A stretch of DNA of 64,000 bases from Microbulbifer sp. SAOS-129_SWC (GTDB lineage: Bacteria > Pseudomonadota > Gammaproteobacteria > Pseudomonadales > Cellvibrionaceae): assembly GCF_039696035.1 (NCBI RefSeq), contig NZ_CP155567.1, positions 2,289,001 to 2,353,000 of the forward strand. Direction: 5' to 3'. The position numbers and the translations under genes are program-made. Positions 58,416-64,000 of this stretch are shown in pieces. Within the stretch, counting starts at the first letter, position 1. Every line of letters begins with the position of its first letter. The notes beneath the pieces are model-generated. The model made no database searches. It saw only the letters and a program-made list of their open reading frames with translations, and was not told the DNA's origin.

Positions 58416-59267
58416 TCACGCCTGGCGTGCCGGCGCAACAAACAGTCTCTGCAGTCCCCGTTCAACGGCGGCATCCGCCGGCAGCTGGATATCGAAGACG
58501 CTGCTCAGCGCATCGCGCAGTTCCCGCGGCCCGGCCAGGAGCAGTGTGGTTTTTGGCCCCTGCACCGGATGGTAACTGAGTGTGCGGTCGAACAGTGTGT
58601 GGCGGCCGCCACTGAAAGCGCGCGCAGCCACCAGGTGATTGACGAAACGCGATTCCGGGTGCGTGGAGCAATACCAGTTGAAAACCTTGTAATCCCCGGC
58701 GGACTGCTTGTGCAGATTGAAGCGGTACACCGGCTGCCAGTCGTGATCTCCGGCAGCCTGCGACGCTTTGCTTTCCAGCAAGAATTCACCCTCGATCGGT
58801 CTGATCCGGTAACTGCCCTGCGGTGTAGCCTGCGCGCGCGGTTCGTCCATGCGCAGTGGCGCAGTCGGCGTGTGGCCACCGAAACCGACATCCACCAGAT
58901 AGGCAGTCTGCTCCAGCGTTACCCGCAATATCATGTGCGACTGCGCCGCCTGGTGGCCCGCCGGCTGCTGCCACAGCACTCGCGCCGCCAGACCGTCGGC
59001 CGAAAAACCGATGGCCAGCAACGCCGCGCGCAGCAGCGCATTCTGCTCAAAGCAATAACCGCCGCGCCGGGAGTTCACCAGTTTGTGGGCCACCGCGGCC
59101 AGTTCGGTTTCCACCGGCCAGCCGAGAAATGGATTCAGGTTTTCAAATGGAATGGTGCGCGTGTGGTGGCTGATCAGGGCGGTGAGCGTTTCCAGATTCA
59201 CCGCTGGTCGCCCGCGAAAGCCGATGCGCTGCAGATAGGCGTCGAGGTCGAAAGTGTTCGTATTCAT
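58416..59267 (-). CDS. Arylamine N-acetyltransferase
   Basis: 283 residues. NAT family: FDLDAYLQRIGFRGRP, TIPFENLNPFLG, the catalytic cysteine in NSRRGGYCFEQNALLRAAL, then histidine and aspartate in THMVL-like SHMILRV and DVGFGG. It transfers acetyl from acetyl-CoA to arylamines or hydrazines. The start at 59267 (MNTNTFDLD) is the family start. It is convergent with the LPMO gene. Confidence 0.93.
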   Translation of the reverse strand: MNTNTFDLDAYLQRIGFRGRPAVNLETLTALISHHTRTIPFENLNPFLGWPVETELAAVAHKLVNSRRGGYCFEQNALLRAALLAIGFSADGLAARVLWQQPAGHQAAQSHMILRVTLEQTAYLVDVGFGGHTPTAPLRMDEPRAQATPQGSYRIRPIEGEFLLESKASQAAGDHDWQPVYRFNLHKQSAGDYKVFNWYCSTHPESRFVNHLVAARAFSGGRHTLFDRTLSYHPVQGPKTTLLLAGPRELRDALSSVFDIQLPADAAVERGLQRLFVAPARQA

Positions 59268-59297
59268 TGTGGCTGCTTCCCGGTTGCCGTTGAACAA

Positions 59298-59433
59298 TGG
59301 GAGCAGCTTAGGACCTCAAGCTAAGTTGAGGTCAACAGCCGGGAGGAAATTCTTTCGCTGCGATCCGCCGGGCGTCCGCGGACCCATTCGTACACGCCCG
59401 GCTGTCGTGATCGCTTTCCGGTTGTCATCGTTT
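59298..59433. other. Short intergenic region, no gene seen
   Basis: Upstream of the NAT gene and downstream of the molybdoenzyme. No structured element was recognised. Confidence 0.5.
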
Positions 59434-61764
59434 TCAAACGATGCGCTCCGGTGCCGTGTTCGGCTCGATACAGATGGCGATCAGCTTTGATGTCGGCGTA
59501 AAGCTGCCGACCCCGTAGCTTTCCAGCGGCACCAGCGGGTTGGCTTCCGGATAATAGGCGGCCGCGGAACCCGCTGGAATATCGTAATCGATCACGGTAA
59601 ATCCCCGCACGCGGCGCTCTATGTCATCGTCCCACAGGGAGACGATGTCCACTTTTTGCCCCGCCTCCAGTCCGAGCCGCTCGATATCCTTGCGATTGGT
59701 GAACAGCACATGACGCCCGCCGGTGATTCCGCGATAGCGGTCATCGAGGCTGTAAACCGTGGTATTGAACTGATCGTGGGAACGCATCGTCTGCAACATC
59801 AGGTCGGGCTTGCGCGCTTTTTGCCGCACGCCGTCGCGCAGCAGGGATTCCAGCAGCGGGTTACTGACAAAGTTGGCGCGCTGGCTGTCGGTTTTCCAGC
59901 GCCGCTGGCCTGCAGCATTCTGCAGATAAAAGCCGCCGGGCTGTTCGAGTCTGCTGTTGAAATCCTCAAAACCGGGGATGACGTCGGCAATCATTTCGCG
60001 AATTTTGCTGTAATCGTCGATCAGTGACAGCCAATCGACGACATCGTTGCCGACTGTCGCATGGGCGATTCCGGCCACGATGGCCGGCTCGGAGCGCATT
60101 TGCGGTGACAGGGGTTCCAGCTGCCCGCGCGATGCGTGCACCATGCTGAACGTGTCTTCCACGGTCACGGCCTGGGGCCCGCCGGCCTGGTGATCGATAT
60201 CGGTTCTACCGAGGCACGGCAGGATCAGCGCCTCGCGCCCGGTGACCAGGTGGCTGCGGTTCAGCTTGGTGCTGATGTGCACCGTGAGCCGGCAGGACTG
60301 CAGCGCCTTGTGGGTGCGCGGGTGGTCCGGTGTCGCCTGGGCAAAGTTGCCCCCCAGGCCGATAAAGACCTTGACCCGCCCCTCGAGCATCGCGGCGATA
60401 CTCGTGACGACATTGACACCATCTTCGCGCGGGCAGTTGAAGCCGAAGCGCTTTTCGAGCGCATCGAGCAGAGCCGGCCCCGGTCGGTCGTTGATACCCA
60501 TGGTGCGATCACCCTGGACATTGCTGTGCCCGCGCACCGGGCACAGCCCCGCACCCGGCAGGCCAATCTGCCCGCGCATTAGCAGCAGGTTGGTCATTTC
60601 CTGGATGGTGGCCACGGAGTGGTACTGCTGGGTGATACCCATACCCCAGGCAAAAATGACCCGCTCACTGGCGGTGTAGATATCCGCGATGCGCTCCAGC
60701 TCAGACTTTTCCAGTCCGCTCTGCCCCAGGATATGTTCCCAGCGGGTTTCCTCCACCAGGGTCCGGTATTCGTCAAAACCGCTGCAGTGTTCACGAATAA
60801 AAGCCAGATCCAGCGGCGCATTGTTGCCCGCGTCGCCGCCCTCTTCGGCCGCCCGCTGGCGCTCGAACAACAGCTTGGCAATGCCGCGCACCACCGCCAT
60901 ATCGCCGCCGAGCGCCGGCCGGAAATAGTCACTGCTGATGGGCGTGGATCCGTCGGTTAACATTTCTACCGGATGCTGGGGCGCCTGGAAGCGCTTCAGG
61001 CCCGGCTCCAGCAGCGGATTGAACGCCACTATCCTGGCGCCGCGGCGCGCGGCCCGGCTCAGAGGGTCCAGCATGCGCGGGGAGTTGGTGCCCGGGTTCT
61101 GGCCGAAGATAAAGATCGCGTTGGCGCGCCCCAGATCTTCATAAGTACAGGTGCCCTTGCCGACACCGATACTCTCTTTCATCGCCACACCGCTCGCCTC
61201 GTGGCACATGTTCGAACAGTCGGGCAAATTGTTGGTGCCATAGATCCGGGCGAACAGCTGGTACAGGAAGGCCACCTCGTTGCTGGCGCGCCCCGAGGTG
61301 TAGAACGCCGCTTCATCGGCAGAATCCAGGTCGTTCAAGTGCCGCGCGATCAGCGCGAAGGCGTCGTCCCAGCTGATCGGCCGGTAGTGTCCCGATTCGC
61401 GGTCGAAAACCATCGGCTCGGTCAGCCGGCCCTGGTACTCCAGCCAGTAGTCGTCGTGCTGCAGCAGCTGTTCGACGCTGTGCTCGCGGAAAAATGCCGC
61501 GTCGACCCCGCGTTTGGTTGCTTCCCAGTTGGTCGCCTTGGCGCCGTTTTCGCAGAAGCGGATGCGCCCTTCATCCGGCGCCTCGCCCCAGGCACAGCTG
61601 GGGCAATCGTAGCCACCGTCCTGATTGATGCGAAATAGCAGGCGCGTGTTGTCGAATGCCTGCCCACTGTCCAGCGTGGTATGGGCGACGCTGCGCAGCG
61701 CGCCCCAGCCTGCGGCGGGCCGCTCGTAGGGGCGAAAGCGGAAGGGTTTGATGGGTGGTTTCAT
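59434..61764 (-). CDS. FdhF/YdeP-family molybdopterin oxidoreductase
   Basis: 776 residues. The C-x-x-C near residue 55-58 (DCPSCAWGEAPDEGRIRFCENG) and the Mo-bis-MGD-binding body (FYTSGRASNEVAFLYQLFAR, FGQNPGTNSPRML, FAWGMGITQQYHSV, LLMRGQIGLPGAGLCPVRGH, then NVQGDR) match the YdeP group, which lacks selenocysteine. The molybdenum ligand region is NLPDCSNMCHEASG. The substrate is uncertain: formate dehydrogenase-like, also linked to acid resistance in E. coli. The fdhD gene lies 72 bp upstream on the same strand, supplying the sulfur-transfer step. Confidence 0.9.
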   Translation of the reverse strand: MKPPIKPFRFRPYERPAAGWGALRSVAHTTLDSGQAFDNTRLLFRINQDGGYDCPSCAWGEAPDEGRIRFCENGAKATNWEATKRGVDAAFFREHSVEQLLQHDDYWLEYQGRLTEPMVFDRESGHYRPISWDDAFALIARHLNDLDSADEAAFYTSGRASNEVAFLYQLFARIYGTNNLPDCSNMCHEASGVAMKESIGVGKGTCTYEDLGRANAIFIFGQNPGTNSPRMLDPLSRAARRGARIVAFNPLLEPGLKRFQAPQHPVEMLTDGSTPISSDYFRPALGGDMAVVRGIAKLLFERQRAAEEGGDAGNNAPLDLAFIREHCSGFDEYRTLVEETRWEHILGQSGLEKSELERIADIYTASERVIFAWGMGITQQYHSVATIQEMTNLLLMRGQIGLPGAGLCPVRGHSNVQGDRTMGINDRPGPALLDALEKRFGFNCPREDGVNVVTSIAAMLEGRVKVFIGLGGNFAQATPDHPRTHKALQSCRLTVHISTKLNRSHLVTGREALILPCLGRTDIDHQAGGPQAVTVEDTFSMVHASRGQLEPLSPQMRSEPAIVAGIAHATVGNDVVDWLSLIDDYSKIREMIADVIPGFEDFNSRLEQPGGFYLQNAAGQRRWKTDSQRANFVSNPLLESLLRDGVRQKARKPDLMLQTMRSHDQFNTTVYSLDDRYRGITGGRHVLFTNRKDIERLGLEAGQKVDIVSLWDDDIERRVRGFTVIDYDIPAGSAAAYYPEANPLVPLESYGVGSFTPTSKLIAICIEPNTAPERIV

Positions 61765-61836
61765 CGGTGCTCCTTGCGACTGATGTACGCTGGCGGCTGG
61801 AATCGGGCGGCTCGACTGAGACGCAATCCTCTAGAT

Positions 61837-62676
61837 TCAGGTTTCCACGACGGGGCTGTAAATACGGGCGGGATCACCCGCCGGCTGGTGAATCAGGTTG
61901 AGCCGTTGCTCGCGCGCCCAGCGCACACTGATATCCGTCGGCGACGACAGGCTCACCAGGGTGCCGACCCGCACGCCTGCGGCTTTCTGCACCAGTTCCA
62001 GGCCACAGCGACTGGTGACAGCGACGAAGCCGCTGCGCAGATCGATGTTGGCACGCAGACAGGCGCCGATCAGTTTGTCCAGCGCATTGTGGCGGCCGAT
62101 ATCCTCGCGGCACAGCCGGGTTTCACCACTCGCATCCACATACAGGGCGGCGTGCATGGCGCCACTGCGCCGCAGGTGTTGCTGCGCGCGCTCGAAACGC
62201 CGGCGCAGGTCGTGCAGATGCGGCGCGGGCGGCAGCGCGGCATGGGCAGGTTCGCCATCCCACACCGGTTGCGCCAGCGCCTGTTCCAGCGCGGCCACAC
62301 CGCAGAGCCCGCAGCCGCTGCCACCGGTCTGGGCGCGGCGCGCGTACTTGAGCTGCTGGAAGGCACGCTGGGTAACGGTGATATCGACGGTAGCGCTGTC
62401 CCGATGCCGGGCGATGACAATATCAAGAATGTCCTTTTCCGCCGCGGCGAGTCCGTTGCAGACACTGAAGCCGACGGCATAATCCTCGAGATCGGCCGGC
62501 GTTGCCATCATCACCGCGTGATTGAGGCCGTTGTAACTGATGGCGACAGCGGCCTCTTCCGCCAGAGGATGATAGTGGTCCGCGCTTCCCGCATCGCGCC
62601 GGTCGCCGCCACTGCCGACGTCGCGCCGTTCTTCGTGGGGCGGAGAAGTCATCGGCGCGCAGCGCAATTCGGGCAT
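61837..62676 (-). CDS. fdhD: Formate dehydrogenase accessory sulfurtransferase FdhD
   Basis: 279 residues. FdhD features: EEAAVAISYNGLNHAVMMATP, DLEDYAVGFSV, the conserved GSGCGLCGVAALEQAL cysteine loop, EDIGRHNALDKLIGA and VTSRCGLELVQKA. It passes sulfur from a cysteine desulfurase to the molybdenum cofactor of formate dehydrogenase-type enzymes. Same strand as the molybdoenzyme. Confidence 0.94.
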   Translation of the reverse strand: MPELRCAPMTSPPHEERRDVGSGGDRRDAGSADHYHPLAEEAAVAISYNGLNHAVMMATPADLEDYAVGFSVCNGLAAAEKDILDIVIARHRDSATVDITVTQRAFQQLKYARRAQTGGSGCGLCGVAALEQALAQPVWDGEPAHAALPPAPHLHDLRRRFERAQQHLRRSGAMHAALYVDASGETRLCREDIGRHNALDKLIGACLRANIDLRSGFVAVTSRCGLELVQKAAGVRVGTLVSLSSPTDISVRWAREQRLNLIHQPAGDPARIYSPVVET

Positions 62677-62843
62677 AGTCGGATTCCATCCTGTATCTGC
62701 AATACAGCAATCCTAAACCCCGGTGGCGATATCGCAAACCGGCACAGTCCACCAATCCGGCAGACAAGCAGATTTGTCGGCTTAATCAGGATAGGAGGCG
62801 ACTATGCTGACACTGCAACGGTGACAGGCGCCGGAGGGACAGG

Positions 62844-63164
62844 ATGCGGGATAAATTCAACGAGCACGCGGCCAATGAACGCACCTTTCTCGCCTGGGTG
62901 CGCACCGCGATCGCCGTGGTCGGTTTCGGCCTCGCCGCCGCCAGGCTCGGGGGGCAGCAGACTCCGGTCTGGTCAGACATTGCCCTGATCGTCAGCGGCG
63001 GCCTGGTGGTATTGCTTTCCTATATCCGCATGCAGATACACCGCAAGCAAATCGATCGCCTGGAATCCTTCGACGACAAACCCGCACCAATTGACCTGCT
63101 GTTATTGGGGCTGGTCTTCAGCCTGTTTGCGCTGATGGTGTTCTTTGCGCTGCATATCACCTGA
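62844..63164 (+). CDS. DUF202 (YidH-type) membrane protein
   Basis: 106 residues with three transmembrane helices and the DUF202 signature N-x-x-A-N-E-R-T-F-L-A-W-V-R-T-A near the start, followed by AVVGFGLAAARLGG. The function of DUF202 proteins is not known. It is divergent from fdhD and followed by a terminator shared with the malate synthase gene. Confidence 0.88.
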   Translation: MRDKFNEHAANERTFLAWVRTAIAVVGFGLAAARLGGQQTPVWSDIALIVSGGLVVLLSYIRMQIHRKQIDRLESFDDKPAPIDLLLLGLVFSLFALMVFFALHIT

Positions 63165-63208
63165 CTGCCATGCAGCGCGTGGCGACAAATGCAGATGCAC
63201 CGACCAAA

Positions 63209-63236
63209 AAAGCCCCGCAAGATGCGGGGCTTTTCA
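63209..63236. terminator. Bidirectional terminator between the DUF202 gene and malate synthase
   Basis: AGCCCCGCA-AGA-TGCGGGGCT with flanking A and T runs, between convergent genes. Confidence 0.9.
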
Positions 63237-63261
63237 TTGACCAATTGCGGCAAGCGGAACC

Positions 63262-64000
63262 TTACGATGTCTGGTGGCGCGCCTTGAACTCCCGGCGGCG
63301 GCGATGCAAAACCGGTTCGGTGTAGCCGTTGGGCTGGGCGCAGCCCTCGAAAACCAGTTCACAGGCAGCCTGGAAGGCGATGCTGTCGTCGAAGTCCGGC
63401 GCCATATCGAGATAAGCGGAATCCCCGGCATTCTGTCGGTCGACCACCGCGGCCATGCGCTGCATGGTCTCCAGCACCTGGTCCCGCGTGACCACGCCCT
63501 GCTTCAGCCAGTTGGCGATATGCTGCGACGAGATCCGCAGCGTGGCGCGGTCTTCCATCAGGCCCACATCGTTGATATCCGGCACCTTGGAGCAGCCGAC
63601 ACCCTGGTCGATCCAGCGCACCACATAGCCGAGAATGCCCTGGGCGTTATTGTCCAGCTCGCGCTGGATTTCCTCGGGGCTCCAGTTGGGATCTTCGGCC
63701 ACCGGTACGGTGAGGATGTCCTCCAGGTGCGCGTGCGCGCGGCTGGCGAGCACCTGCTGGCGCTTGGCCACATCCACCTTGTGATAGTGCAACGCGTGCA
63801 GGGTGGCGGCGGTGGGCGACGGTACCCAGGCGGTATTGGCGCCGGCCATCGGATGCGCCAGCTTGGCGTGCATCATCGCCGCCATCTGGTCGGGGATCGG
63901 CCACATGCCCTTGCCGATCTGCGCCCTGCCCTTCAGCCCCGCTGCCAGACCGGTGTCCACGTTCCAGTCTTCATAGGCCTGAATCCATTTTGACTGTCTC
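63262..64000 (-). CDS. glcB: Malate synthase G, C-terminal part (runs off the window)
   Basis: The last 246 or so codons are visible. The frame stays open to the window edge and reads [20 protein letters not shown] there. Landmarks: [60 protein letters not shown] and [20 protein letters not shown] with the catalytic aspartate region. MSG condenses glyoxylate and acetyl-CoA to malate in the glyoxylate bypass. The start lies beyond base 64000. Confidence 0.96.
   Translation of the reverse strand, partial: RQSKWIQAYEDWNVDTGLAAGLKGRAQIGKGMWPIPDQMAAMMHAKLAHPMAGANTAWVPSPTAATLHALHYHKVDVAKRQQVLASRAHAHLEDILTVPVAEDPNWSPEEIQRELDNNAQGILGYVVRWIDQGVGCSKVPDINDVGLMEDRATLRISSQHIANWLKQGVVTRDQVLETMQRMAAVVDRQNAGDSAYLDMAPDFDDSIAFQAACELVFEGCAQPNGYTEPVLHRRRREFKARHQTS

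Overview
The window looks like a chromosome segment of a marine, chitin-using gammaproteobacterium of the Microbulbifer/Cellvibrionales type. This is inferred from the high GC content, a secreted AA10 chitin/cellulose LPMO, a large TonB receptor, and a core gene order (cysG-serS-crcB-rarA-lolA-ftsK / trxB-aat-bpt-infA / clpA-clpS / cspD / icd / rluE-mnmA-hflD-purB-cupin) matching the block known from Pseudomonas and relatives. No rRNA, tRNA or CRISPR array was recognised.

Layout. 1-9.4 kb is accessory metabolism and regulation: an HxlR regulator divergent from an NTF2-like/SDR pair, DNA-3-methyladenine glycosylase I, an AraC regulator divergent from an AhpD-like protein, a TetR/quinone-oxidoreductase pair with matching operators, a scar of gene debris, and cioAB plus a DUF2474 subunit. 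9.5-19.85 kb is a compact prophage of about 10.3 kb whose major capsid protein resembles the PM2 (Corticoviridae) double-jelly-roll P2 protein. It has an FtsK/HerA-type packaging ATPase, a probable spike, a virion lysin and many tiny membrane proteins. Its replication module is not the PM2 one: no HUH initiator or polymerase is visible, but there is a RepA-like protein beside DnaA-box-like sites and a run of six hairpins.

Just outside the right end of the prophage is a full-length tyrosine recombinase with a 26-bp dyad upstream. Half of that dyad recurs at the left prophage end, so this may be an attachment site served by a recombinase that is not carried on the excised element. Next comes a gene of unusual architecture: two beta-gamma-crystallin-like units, a Cry delta-endotoxin N-domain-like helical bundle, and a jacalin-like lectin domain. 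This is a candidate pore-forming toxin.

23.5-34.4 kb holds an ArsR/SRPBCC/DoxX operon with a very long operator palindrome, a YheT-type hydrolase, a DUF411 protein, the ergothioneine genes egtB-egtD, a TonB-dependent receptor and a divergent penicillin-acylase-family enzyme. 34.5-56.6 kb is the conserved housekeeping block, including the N-end-rule set (aat, bpt, clpS, clpA). 56.9-64 kb holds the LPMO, an arylamine N-acetyltransferase, an FdhF/YdeP-type molybdoenzyme with its FdhD maturation factor, a DUF202 membrane protein and the 3' part of malate synthase G.

All calls come from reading the sequence and from memory of the families. No database search was run.
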